Below are positions 42,396 to 50,368 of a DNA stretch of 64,000 bases, piece by piece. A program made the position numbers and the translations under genes. The stretch is from Nocardia transvalensis NBRC 15921 (GTDB lineage Bacteria; Actinomycetota; Actinomycetes; Mycobacteriales; Mycobacteriaceae): the NCBI RefSeq assembly GCF_000308875.1, contig NZ_BAGL01000052.1, positions 1 to 64,000 on the forward strand. The letters run 5' to 3'. The first letter of the stretch is position 1. The number at the start of each line of letters is the position of its first letter. The notes under the pieces are model-generated. The model had not been told where the DNA came from and did not search any database. It was given only the letters and a program-made list of their open reading frames with translations.

Positions 42396-43019
42396 GCAGC
42401 CCGCGAGGATGTTTCGGAGGGTGTCCTGCTCGTCCTGCTGGATGGTCAACTGCCATGCCGATTTCGACGCCACCCACATCTCCGCGTAGGTGCAGCGGTA
42501 GGAGGCGTTCGGCGGCATCCACTGGGTCGGGTCCTGATCGCCCTTGGCGCGGTTCGACGCCGCCGACACCGCGATGAGCTGCGGATGTTCCAGATCGTTG
42601 GCGAACTTCTCGCGCTGGTCGGTGCTCCATTCGTCGGCGCCGGACCGCCACGCCTCGGCCAGCGGGACGATGTGATCGATATCGATCTCGGAGGGTTTGG
42701 TGATGGTCTTGCCGTCGTAGGGCGACTCCCATGTCCCGGCGGTCGGGCGGCAGGAGCCGTCGACCTCCACACCGGTTCCGTCCCGTCGCAACACCTCTTC
42801 CCGTGTCGTGCACTCGCCGGACACCGTGCTCCAGTGCGGGAACTTCTCGCGTGAGTATCCGCTCATGGATCCCTCGTCGGCGACCCGGAGCGACCCGAGC
42901 ATGTCACGGGCGGCGCCGGCGTCCGGAATTCCGGGCGGTTCGGCCCCCGCCGTGCCGGGCAGGCAGGCCACCGCGGCCGCCGATATCGCTACGCAGACAA
43001 CCATGGTGAGGCCTCGCAT
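42393..43019 (-). CDS. Secreted HNH-family endonuclease-like protein
   Basis: 208 residues from the ATG at 43019; an ATG at 43034 is also possible. Signal peptide through about residue 26 (AGA cut site). The nuclease core reads DIDHIVPLAEAW with later Asn/His-rich segments (AASNRAKGD, DPTQWMPP), typical of the actinobacterial HNH/DUF1524 family. Two Cys pairs may stabilise it outside the cell. It would degrade extracellular DNA; the substrate is not known. Confidence 0.88.
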   Translation of the reverse strand: MRGLTMVVCVAISAAAVACLPGTAGAEPPGIPDAGAARDMLGSLRVADEGSMSGYSREKFPHWSTVSGECTTREEVLRRDGTGVEVDGSCRPTAGTWESPYDGKTITKPSEIDIDHIVPLAEAWRSGADEWSTDQREKFANDLEHPQLIAVSAASNRAKGDQDPTQWMPPNASYRCTYAEMWVASKSAWQLTIQQDEQDTLRNILAGC

Positions 43020-43138
43020 ACATCGTCCATCCATTCGGAGGGTTCGGATGTATGCCGAAACTAGTTAGCCGCAATAAAAACCACATGGACGTCCGGTATC
43101 CATTGGCGAAACCTTGTGGAACAGCGCCGTTTTGATCC

Positions 43139-44008
43139 TCAGTCTCGCAGGCGCCCGACGATCTTCTCGGCGATCCTGCTCGTACCGGCCGGATTCGGGT
43201 GATACATCCCGGCCGCGGCGGTCGGGTCGGCGGGCCGCGGCGGGTGCTGGAAGTCGAAGACCCACGGGTCGGCGGTGCAGGCGGTGTGGTTCTCGGCGTC
43301 GGCGACGGAGACGATCTGCGCGCCGCTCTCGCGTGCGGCCCGCGCCGTGGCGGCGATCAGACCGTCGTACGTGGCGCGGGCCGCGGCGGCCTGGGTGGGC
43401 GTCATCGGCGCGGCGGCGCAGGTGGAGCCGTCGGACGGCAGGACGGGCAGGTACTGGACGAGCAGGACCGTCGCCTCCGGTGCGCGATCCCGTACCGCCG
43501 CAACGATATCGGCCAGCGCGCGGGTGACCGTGTCGAAATCGTCCGGCGTCGCCGGTTGGGTGCGCGTCACGCCGTCGCAGAGACCGGCGACGGCCCCGGC
43601 GACGATCTCGCAGCCGCTGCCGGTGAGCATGGAGCCGATCAGATTCAGGTCGTTGCCGCCGACGCTGACGGTCACGAGCCTGGTGTAGGAGGTGACGGCG
43701 CCGATCTGGGGTGGCATCACCGTGCCGGCCACGGTCTGCGGGCGGTACAGGATGTCGTCGGTGGTCGCGCCCGAACAGCTCACGTCGACCAGATCGAGGT
43801 TCGCGGCCTCGGCGACGCGGTGCGGGTAGTTGCGGGCCGAGCGCGCGCACGGGCCGTCGGCCACCGGTTCCAGCCCCGGACCCGCGGCATAGGAACTTCC
43901 CAGTGCGACATAGCGAGCCCCGGCGGGCACAGGCGCGGCGTGTGCGTCGGCACACGGCAGCCCCACCGCGAGGATCGCCGCCAGAGCCCCCAGCAGTCGT
44001 GACGTCAT
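43139..44008 (-). CDS. Secreted SGNH/GDSL esterase
   Basis: 289 residues with a signal peptide (about 1-24). SGNH blocks are present: nucleophile Ser in ALGSSYAAGPG, Gly in CSGATT, Asn in VGGNDL, and His in YHPNPAG. Several Cys pairs match the disulfide-rich lipase-2 group of actinomycetes. The likely substrates are acyl esters in the envelope or environment. A degenerate hairpin and a GTAACTC palindrome lie 60-110 bases upstream of its start. Confidence 0.9.
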   Translation of the reverse strand: MTSRLLGALAAILAVGLPCADAHAAPVPAGARYVALGSSYAAGPGLEPVADGPCARSARNYPHRVAEAANLDLVDVSCSGATTDDILYRPQTVAGTVMPPQIGAVTSYTRLVTVSVGGNDLNLIGSMLTGSGCEIVAGAVAGLCDGVTRTQPATPDDFDTVTRALADIVAAVRDRAPEATVLLVQYLPVLPSDGSTCAAAPMTPTQAAAARATYDGLIAATARAARESGAQIVSVADAENHTACTADPWVFDFQHPPRPADPTAAAGMYHPNPAGTSRIAEKIVGRLRD

Positions 44009-44072
44009 CGTCGACCGAACCTCCCATCCGGCGCAAAGATCGTCTCGAGATCCGATGAGGATACCGCACGAA

Positions 44073-44120
44073 AAATCCCCCAGCCGGGGCCGGAGGATTT
44101 ATATGTAACTCTGAGTTACA
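44073..44120. repeat. Degenerate hairpin plus GTAACTC palindrome, copy 1
   Basis: AAATCCCCCAGCCGG and CCGGAGGATTT pair imperfectly at 44073-44100. The perfect palindrome TGTAACTCTGAGTTACA follows at 44104-44120. The same two modules, with a better hairpin, follow tRNA-Leu copy 2 at 48322-48369. Here the unit lies upstream of the SGNH gene. Confidence 0.7.
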
Positions 44121-44244
44121 GATACTGTCGGGGAGGGTCGATTCTGCCGCTACACCCCCGTCCAGCACAACACCATGAATCTAGCACGACCCGTGCCGTC
44201 CCGCTCGCCGGGGGCAGCGGGACGAATCGGCGGCGAACGAGGTC

Positions 44245-44901
44245 CTAGACCGGTCGCGCGTGTCCCCCTCTCGCGGACGACAACTGCGCCGCCCCGTCAC
44301 CGGTGAGTTCGGCGAAGACCTCGCGGCCGCTGGCGAGCATCAGCAGAGCGCCGACCGGACCTTCGACCCTCGGCCCCGAGCCGACGGCCCAGTCGGCGTC
44401 GGTGGCGACGAGACGGAAGCCGCCCAGCCGCTGCTTCGCGTGGAAGAGCCAATTCGTATCCCAGACCCGCTCCAAGGCGAGTATGCCTGCGGCGGTGGGT
44501 ATCTCGCAGCGGCGGCCCAGTGGGATCGCGATGTCCCCGGTGTGTACGAGGACGTCCATCAGGCGATCGGCGGGTGTGGTGCCCAGCGGGGTCTTCCGCA
44601 GCGGGACGCACGCGCGCATTTCGGCGAGCAGTTGCGCGGGGGTCGCGCCGTCCGTGTGGCGCAGCGCCATGTCGAAATTGAGGCGCGCGATGCTGCCGCG
44701 GGCCTTCGCGAGTTCGGCCAGCAGCCGCAGCGTGTTCGGATCGCTGCTGATGACGACGTGCGCGACGACCTCGCGGATCCGCCATCCCGCGCACAACGAG
44801 GGCTGGTCCCAGTCCGCGTCGGCGAGGTCGTCGAGTAGGTCGATCATGCCGGTGCGCGCGGCCGACACCGCGGTCCAGATCTCGTCGGGCGTCATTGTCA
44901 T
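44245..44901 (-). CDS. Maleylpyruvate-isomerase/DinB-fold protein
   Basis: 218 residues, ATG with GGAAGGAATCC upstream. The N-terminal region (LLDDLADADWDQPSLCAGW, then VVAHVV) is the signature of the mycothiol-dependent maleylpyruvate isomerase N-terminal fold. The metal-binding His appear in AHVV and LVHTGD. Proteins of this TIGR03083-like group use mycothiol or related thiols; the substrate cannot be read. It is divergent from a MerR gene, the probable regulator. Confidence 0.85.
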   Translation of the reverse strand: MTMTPDEIWTAVSAARTGMIDLLDDLADADWDQPSLCAGWRIREVVAHVVISSDPNTLRLLAELAKARGSIARLNFDMALRHTDGATPAQLLAEMRACVPLRKTPLGTTPADRLMDVLVHTGDIAIPLGRRCEIPTAAGILALERVWDTNWLFHAKQRLGGFRLVATDADWAVGSGPRVEGPVGALLMLASGREVFAELTGDGAAQLSSARGGHARPV

Positions 44902-44941
44902 CGGAGGATTCCTTCCGTATCGGGCCCTTGTACGCTAGAAA

Positions 44942-44957
44942 CTCCACCCGGGTGGAG
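44942..44957. promoter_or_regulatory. Probable MerR operator, perfect palindrome
   Basis: CTCCACCCGGGTGGAG is a perfect 16-base inverted repeat between the MerR gene and the divergent isomerase-like gene, 12 bases before the MerR start. Confidence 0.7.
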
Positions 44958-44969
44958 GTGCAAGAGAGT

Positions 44970-45896
44970 GTGACGAGCGACACTGCGCGTAGCGGCCTGA
45001 TCGGAATCGGGGACCTGTCGAAGCGGACCGGCGTTCCGGTGCGCACGATCCGGTTCTATTGCGACAACGGCATTCTGGACGCGGCCCGTAGCTCCGGCGG
45101 GCACCGCATGTTCGAGCGGGGCCCGGCGGTAGAGCGGTTGCTGCTGGTGCGCCGGCTGCGCGCGCTGGGGCTGGGTTTGACCGCGATCGCCGCGGTCCTG
45201 ACGGGCGAACAGCCGATCGAGCAGGCGGTGGCCGCCGAACGCGCGGCGGTCGACGCCGAGCTGGGCGCGCTGGCGTGGCGTCGCGCGTCGCTGGCCGCGG
45301 TCGAGCACGCGGACCCCGCCGAACGGGCGGCCAGGCTGGAATTGCTGGCGGCGGTGCAGGACGGCACGGCGGCGCGCGACACGCTCGTCGCATTCTGGCG
45401 GCGGATCCTGACACCCGTGCCGGCGGAGACGTTCGACGATTTCGTCGACATGATCGTGCCGGCGCCGCTGGCTGATCCCAGCCCGGAGCTGGTGGTCGGT
45501 TTTGCCGAACTCGTCGCCCTGGCCGCGGATCGCCAGTTCACCGGCATTGTCGCACAACAACTCTGGCGTGCGGATCGCGAGCTGATACGGGACCGCGTCG
45601 GTTTGCTCGCCGGCGTCGCGGAAGCCTGCGGTATGGCGGAACCGCTGATCGCCGCCGACCAACCTCCCCGTCCGGGCCGCGCGCTCGATCGTTTCGTGTA
45701 CGCGCACGCGGCGGCGCGCGGCGTCCGCGATACGCCCGGCTTCCGCGCCCGCCTACGGCACGGCGGTCACGACCACGATCGCCGCCTCTACCGGTACTGG
45801 CATCTGACGGGCGAACTCACCGGCGCCTCGACCACCGCGGGCGCGGCACAGCGCTGGCTGTTCGACGCACTCGCTACGGAGGGCGCGGGGGTCTGA
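44970..45896 (+). CDS. MerR-family regulator
   Basis: 308 residues from a GTG with GGAGG upstream. The N-terminal winged helix reads LSKRTGVPVRTIRFYCDNG with the family RMFERG wing. A helical linker follows, and a large C-terminal domain of 200 residues, longer than in metal sensors, suggests an organic ligand. No Cys metal site is visible. It faces the isomerase-like gene. Confidence 0.9.
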   Translation: MTSDTARSGLIGIGDLSKRTGVPVRTIRFYCDNGILDAARSSGGHRMFERGPAVERLLLVRRLRALGLGLTAIAAVLTGEQPIEQAVAAERAAVDAELGALAWRRASLAAVEHADPAERAARLELLAAVQDGTAARDTLVAFWRRILTPVPAETFDDFVDMIVPAPLADPSPELVVGFAELVALAADRQFTGIVAQQLWRADRELIRDRVGLLAGVAEACGMAEPLIAADQPPRPGRALDRFVYAHAAARGVRDTPGFRARLRHGGHDHDRRLYRYWHLTGELTGASTTAGAAQRWLFDALATEGAGV

Positions 45897-46017
45897 TCCG
45901 CGGAGGCCCGGACCAGGCGGGTCGTTGCCGGAAATGCGCCAGGGGTGTGCTGCCGCGAGAAACGGGTACGCCTTTCGTAGAACAGACGTTGTCCGCTTCC
46001 AACCCGAGGAGGTCATG

Positions 46018-46200
46018 ATGGCGGCAAAGTTCGAGATGTTCACCGACGCGTCGAAGAAGGTCCGGTGGCGGCTCAAGGCCGGCAACGGCGAGATCATCGC
46101 CCAAAGCCAGGCCTACGAATCGAAGGGGTCGGCCGAGACGGGCATCCAATCGGTCAAGGCCAACGCCGCGGCTGCCAACGTCGTCGATCTCACCGAATAG
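46018..46200 (+). CDS. YegP/DUF1508-type small protein
   Basis: 60 residues with one YegP-type motif: KFEMFTDASKKVRWRLKAGNG, cut here at its Gly turn, then IIAQSQAY and ETGIQSVK. GAGGAGG precedes two ATGs; the second has better spacing. The function of the family is unknown; it is small and cytoplasmic. Confidence 0.85.
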   Translation: MAAKFEMFTDASKKVRWRLKAGNGEIIAQSQAYESKGSAETGIQSVKANAAAANVVDLTE

Positions 46201-46268
46201 TCCGGCGCAGCTGCGTAAGGGGCTTTCTGCCCTAGACCGACCCAGACACCGCGAGCGATCGTGGGGAC

Positions 46269-46598
46269 GTGGGCGAGAACAACCAACCGCCGAGAGGTCC
46301 GGAAGGACCGACGGCGGACGTCGAAGCAGTGGCCGTGACCAAGGTCCGTCTCGGCGATGTGATCCGCGGCCCGCACGGCGAGGACAGCTGGCGCCGGGTG
46401 CGCGAGACCGGTTTCGACATTCTCCGGAAAGGCGACGACTCGGGCGAGTTCTGGGATCTGTTCGTCTTCTTCGGCCCGCTGGTCGAGCCGTCCGTCGAGC
46501 CAGGTACCCGCCCCGGTTTCGGCCGCTTCATCTTCCGCGAGGACGAACCCGTGATCCGCAGGACCACACCGGATCCGCACGAGGCCCAGGTGTCATAA
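46269..46598 (+). CDS. Hypothetical protein
   Basis: 109 residues from a GTG with GGGGAC upstream. A polar start is followed by a compact region with VRLGDVIRGP and FWDLFVFFGPLVEP. No family recognised; no membrane segment. Confidence 0.6.
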   Translation: MGENNQPPRGPEGPTADVEAVAVTKVRLGDVIRGPHGEDSWRRVRETGFDILRKGDDSGEFWDLFVFFGPLVEPSVEPGTRPGFGRFIFREDEPVIRRTTPDPHEAQVS

Positions 46599-46660
46599 CC
46601 CGCGATTCGAATTGCCATCCACTGATATGGACTCTGCCCGCCTCACGACACACTGGTGGG

Positions 46661-47299
46661 TCAGGCGTAGTCGTGGGCGGGTTCTTCGAGTGCGGTGGCG
46701 ATGATGTCGCGGCGGCCGCCGTATAGGTGTGCGAGGCCGAGGCGGGTGATGAGGGTGTCGACCTGTGCGGCGGTCCACTGGACGCTGTGGTCAGCGAGGC
46801 GGTGCAGGTAGTAGCGGAACACGTCGAAGTCCTCGACCACGATGTCGATTTTCTCGGGGCGGACTTGGGCGTCCAGAGAGGGGACGTCCTGGTCGGGGCG
46901 CAGCATCACCAGGACGAGGCCGTAGACGAATCGCCTGCGGCGGGTGATCTGGGTGGCCCAGTTCTTCATGGCGAGGGCGTTGGCCCGGACCTGGGTGATG
47001 GGGTTGTGGTCGTAGGTGTTGCCGTAGATGTCAGCGACCCGCCCGTCGCTCATCTGCCACGGACCGTTGGGCGGGACCACCAGCGTGCCGTCCTGCCGGC
47101 TGCGGAAACCCTTGACCTCGACCACGATGCATCGCTGCCGCGTCCAGATCAGCGCATCGATCTGGCGAGTGAACCCCCGGTTCGGGACGTCGACGTTGAG
47201 CAGCACGACACCGGGCTGAGCGGGGCTCCACTCCACCCATTCGGCGAAGCGCTGCTCCGCCGGAGACAGCTCCGCCCCCTCGTTGATCAGCAACAGCAC
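46661..47299 (-). CDS. NERD-domain protein
   Basis: 212 residues from a GTG. Residues 35-130 match the nuclease-related NERD domain: FTRQIDALIWTRQRCIVVEV contains the Asp and the Glu-x-Lys of the nuclease-like site (VEVKG). The rest is helical. NERD proteins are thought to act on DNA or RNA, often in defence or plasmid settings. No fused helicase or kinase domain is present. Confidence 0.85.
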   Translation of the reverse strand: MLLLINEGAELSPAEQRFAEWVEWSPAQPGVVLLNVDVPNRGFTRQIDALIWTRQRCIVVEVKGFRSRQDGTLVVPPNGPWQMSDGRVADIYGNTYDHNPITQVRANALAMKNWATQITRRRRFVYGLVLVMLRPDQDVPSLDAQVRPEKIDIVVEDFDVFRYYLHRLADHSVQWTAAQVDTLITRLGLAHLYGGRRDIIATALEEPAHDYA

Positions 47300-47396
47300 G
47301 ACGGCCCCCTACCCTCGCCCGGCACGGGCGACTATTCCACCGTAACGAATCCCGCTCCGTCACAACGGCATAACCGAAATTCCCGGGAGGCGGGTG

Positions 47397-48197
47397 TCAG
47401 TTCTTGCGGGCGGCGGCGGCGTAGAACTGGACTCGGCTGTCCATGGACTCCGGGGGTTCGATGGCCGGGTTCCATCGGTGGGGTGTGGTGATGCCGGGGG
47501 CAATGAGGTCCAGGCCGGTGAAGAAGCGGGCGAATTCGTCGCGGCTGCGGACCTGGGCGGGCATTCCGGACTCGCGGTACACGCGGGCCACTTCCGCCAT
47601 CTCCGGCCCGAAATCCGCTGTCGCGTGCGACATCACCAGATACGAGCCGGCCGGGACGGCGTCGATCAACCGGGCGACGATCTCGAAGGGGTTCTGGGCG
47701 TCGTCGAGAAAATGCGCGATCGCGATGAGCGACACCGCGACCGGACGGGACAGGTCGAGGGTTTCCAGGAGTTCGGGCGCGGTCAGGATCGTCTCGGGCT
47801 TCCGGACGTCGGCGTGGACATAGGTGGTGCGGCCCTCGTCGGTGCCGGTCATCAGGGCACGGGCGTGGGTGAGGACCATGCGGTCGTTGTCCACGTACAC
47901 CACCCGGGCGGTCGGCTGTACCTCTTGAACGGCTTGGTGGAGGTTGGGCTCGGTCGGGATGCCGGTGCCGATATCGAGGAACTGGGTCACGCCCTGCCCG
48001 GCCAGGTAAGCCGCCGCACGCAACATGAACCTGCGGTTCTCGAGGGCGGAGGTCCGGACATGCGGGTGCACCAGTTCGGCGCGTTCGCCCGCGGCGCGGT
48101 CGGCCTCGAAATGATCTTTGCCGCCGAGATAGTAGTCGTAGACACGGGCGGTATGAGCGGTATCGAAGTCGATCACGGGATCGTTGTCGGTCGGCAC
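47397..48197 (-). CDS. DUF574-family SAM-dependent methyltransferase
   Basis: 266 residues if started at the GTG at 48197, giving VPTDNDPV before the conserved ARVYDYYLGGKDHFEAD. The SAM-binding loop is FLDIGTGIPT. This matches the actinobacterial S-adenosyl-methyltransferase family PF04672. The start is uncertain; no ribosome site precedes it. Substrate unknown. Confidence 0.88.
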   Translation of the reverse strand: MPTDNDPVIDFDTAHTARVYDYYLGGKDHFEADRAAGERAELVHPHVRTSALENRRFMLRAAAYLAGQGVTQFLDIGTGIPTEPNLHQAVQEVQPTARVVYVDNDRMVLTHARALMTGTDEGRTTYVHADVRKPETILTAPELLETLDLSRPVAVSLIAIAHFLDDAQNPFEIVARLIDAVPAGSYLVMSHATADFGPEMAEVARVYRESGMPAQVRSRDEFARFFTGLDLIAPGITTPHRWNPAIEPPESMDSRVQFYAAAARKN

Positions 48198-48321
48198 GAT
48201 TGCGCACAGTAGTGGGCGGATACGCACGCCCGCTACGGCATTCACCCCTCCGCTATCGAACAGTGACACACTCGCGACCCACTTCGGGCCGAAACCCGGC
48301 ACGCCCGCGATACACACGAAA

Positions 48322-48349
48322 AAGTCCCCCAGCCTAAACTGGGGGACTT
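48322..48349 (-). terminator. Rho-independent terminator of tRNA-Leu copy 2
   Basis: On the minus strand AAGTCCCCCAG and CTGGGGGACTT pair perfectly around a 6-base loop and are followed by TTTTT. It ends the tRNA transcript and may also shape the leader of the downstream methyltransferase gene. Confidence 0.9.
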
Positions 48350-48352
48350 ATG

Positions 48353-48369
48353 TGTAACTCTGAGTTACA
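48353..48369. repeat. GTAACTC palindrome, copy 2
   Basis: TGTAACTCTGAGTTACA, a perfect inverted repeat, is identical to 44104-44120. It lies between the tRNA 3' end and the terminator. Confidence 0.8.
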
Positions 48370-48376
48370 TACACTG

Positions 48377-48462
48377 TGTCCGGAGGGGGACTTGAACCCC
48401 CACGTCCATTAGTAGGACACTAGCACCTCAAGCTAGCGCGTCTGCCATTCCGCCACCCGGAC
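48377..48462 (-). tRNA. tRNA-Leu (GAG), copy 2
   Basis: 86 bases, same acceptor, D-, anticodon and T-arms as copy 1 at 34778-34861; only the variable arm differs (TGTCCTACTAATGGAC). Anticodon GAG. No encoded CCA. A clear terminator follows, and GATAACCT upstream may be its -10 box. Confidence 0.95.
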
Positions 48463-48565
48463 CGGTGGTGCTCAGCAAGGTTATCGGATCAGTCCGCAAG
48501 GTCCAAATCACGGGGGGACCGTGGTGGTTCGTCGCGAACCGGTTGCTGAGCGCCGCCGGGAGTCC

Positions 48566-48880
48566 TTAGTTCTTGATCGCCTCGAGCAGCGCGGCGCGCT
48601 GACGCGAACCCAGGCCGCCGATGCGGCGGTCGGCGGGGATCTCCGCCTCGTCCATCAGCTTGGCCGCCTTCACCGGGCCGATGCCGGGCAGCGCCTTGAT
48701 CACCGCGGCGACCTTGGTCTTCTTGACCAGGTCTTCCTTGTCGGCGCGCTCGAGCACCTTGGACAGCGAGATCTTGCCCTTGCGGACCTCCTCGATCAGC
48801 TCCGACCGGGCCTTGCGGACCGCGGCCGCCTTGGCCAGCGCAGCGTTACGTTGCTCGGCGGTCATGGTGGGAAGTGCCAT
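48566..48880 (-). CDS. mihF: Actinobacterial integration host factor (mIHF)
   Basis: 104 residues, matching mIHF in length and in blocks ALPTMTAEQRNAALAKAA, KVLERAD, ALPGIGPVKAAKLM and GLGSRQRAALLE. The helix-two-turn-helix near the C-terminus binds and bends DNA. In mycobacteria mihF normally lies beside gmk; here it is near a tRNA-Leu gene and unrelated genes, so it may be a second copy. mIHF is a known host factor for phage L5 integration. Confidence 0.9.
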   Translation of the reverse strand: MALPTMTAEQRNAALAKAAAVRKARSELIEEVRKGKISLSKVLERADKEDLVKKTKVAAVIKALPGIGPVKAAKLMDEAEIPADRRIGGLGSRQRAALLEAIKN

Positions 48881-49138
48881 GTCTACTACCTTTCGCTTGT
48901 TCGCTGGAACCTCAACGGCACCGATTGAACATCACGAAAGCCCCGGTGGCGTTCCGACACACCGCGAGGAAAAACAAGGTCGCAAGGGTTTCGACGCTGC
49001 GGACGGCGAAGGATGCGGGCGATTTGCCAGGCTCGGCGTGCGCACAACGGTTGCCGTGACGGCGCGCAGTGGCGAGAGTGGACAGCGGTGTCGCGGCCGG
49101 ATGCGCCGCCACCCGATCGACATGTGAAGGAGACGTTC

Positions 49139-50131
49139 GTGCGCTTCGGCATCTTCATTCCGCAGGGCTGGCGGCTGGATCTGGTCGGAATCGACCCCGC
49201 GGCGCAGTGGGGGGTGATGCGGGATCTGGCGCAGCGCTTCGACGCGGGAGACGCCTGGGAGTCGCTGTGGGTGTACGACCATTTCCACACCGTTCCGGTG
49301 CCCACCGAGGAGGCCACGCACGAGGCGTGGTCGCTGATGTCGGCGTTCGCGGCGGTCACCTCGCGGATCCGGCTGGGCCAGATGTGTACCGCGATGAGCT
49401 ACCGCAATCCGGCGTATCTGGCGAAGGTGGCGGCCACGGTGGACCTGATCTCCGGCGGCCGGCTCGAGATGGGCATCGGCGGCGGCTGGTACGAGCACGA
49501 GTGGCGCGCCTACGGGTACGGCTTCCCGTCCGCCGGTGAGCGCCTGGGCCGCCTGGACGAGGGCGTGCAGATCTTCAAGCAGGCGTGGAGCACCGGTTCG
49601 GCCACCCTGGCCGGGAAGCACTATCAGGTCGACAGGGCGATCGTGCGGCCGCTTCCGGCGCAGGAGGGCGGCATCCCGCTGTGGATCGCGGGCGGCGGCG
49701 AGCAGAAGACGCTGCGCATCGCCGCCAAGTACGCCGCCTACACCAATTTCGCCGGCGATCCCGAGGGTTTCGCCCACAAGTCGGAGATCCTGCGCAAGCA
49801 CTGCGCCGAGGTCGGCACGGATTTCGACGCGATCACGCGGACGGCGAACTTCAATGTCGCGATCGGCCGCACCGAGTCCGAGGTCGAGGAGCGGCTGTCG
49901 GCCGCGGTCGCGCGCATGGCCCCGCTCACCGGTTCCGAGGCGGCCGAGACGATGGTGGACAACCAGTTCCGGGGTTCGGCGGCGGCGGGGACACCGGAGC
50001 AGATCGTCGAAAAGCTCTCTCGCGTCAGGGATCTCGGGCTCGGCTACGCGATCTTCAACTTCCCGGAGGCGGCCTACGACACCTCCGGGATCGAGCTGTT
50101 CGAGCGCGAAGTGATCCCCGCGCTGCGCTGA
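49139..50131 (+). CDS. Luciferase-like F420-dependent oxidoreductase
   Basis: 330 residues from a GTG with AAGGAG at ideal distance. The TIM-barrel signature includes RFGIFIPQGW, SLWVYDHF, AYLAKVAATVDLISGGR and GGGWYEHEW. This family uses coenzyme F420 in actinomycetes. The substrate is unknown. It is followed at 18 bases by a small gene and is preceded by mIHF on the opposite strand. Confidence 0.9.
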   Translation: MRFGIFIPQGWRLDLVGIDPAAQWGVMRDLAQRFDAGDAWESLWVYDHFHTVPVPTEEATHEAWSLMSAFAAVTSRIRLGQMCTAMSYRNPAYLAKVAATVDLISGGRLEMGIGGGWYEHEWRAYGYGFPSAGERLGRLDEGVQIFKQAWSTGSATLAGKHYQVDRAIVRPLPAQEGGIPLWIAGGGEQKTLRIAAKYAAYTNFAGDPEGFAHKSEILRKHCAEVGTDFDAITRTANFNVAIGRTESEVEERLSAAVARMAPLTGSEAAETMVDNQFRGSAAAGTPEQIVEKLSRVRDLGLGYAIFNFPEAAYDTSGIELFEREVIPALR

Positions 50132-50149
50132 CCGCCGAGGAGAACCATC

Positions 50150-50344
50150 ATGGCCGACGACCCCGTCGCGATCCTCGAGCGCTGGGCCGCCTCCGGCGCG
50201 ATCTGGCGCGTCCTCGGGCGGGGCGGCGGACGGGTGGTCGTCGGCCTCTACGACTGCGCCGGGGGCACCGAGGTCGACCGGATCGTCTCCACCGATCCGG
50301 CCGTCCTGCGATATCTCGGTGAACGGTCGAGCAGCGAGGACTGA
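50150..50344 (+). CDS. Small hypothetical protein
   Basis: 64 residues, ATG with GAGGAGAA. It reads WRVLGRGGGRVVVGLYDCAG and TEVDRIVSTD, a small alpha/beta protein. Adjacent to and probably co-transcribed with the F420-type gene. Family not recognised. Confidence 0.7.
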   Translation: MADDPVAILERWAASGAIWRVLGRGGGRVVVGLYDCAGGTEVDRIVSTDPAVLRYLGERSSSED

Positions 50345-50368
50345 GATCGGCCCGCGCCTGTCGCCTCG

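Noticed and set aside
44120..44175. Possible tRNA remnant next to the GTAACTC palindrome copy 1
   Set aside because: A GGGTCGATTC stretch resembles a T-arm, but no acceptor or anticodon stem can be built around it.
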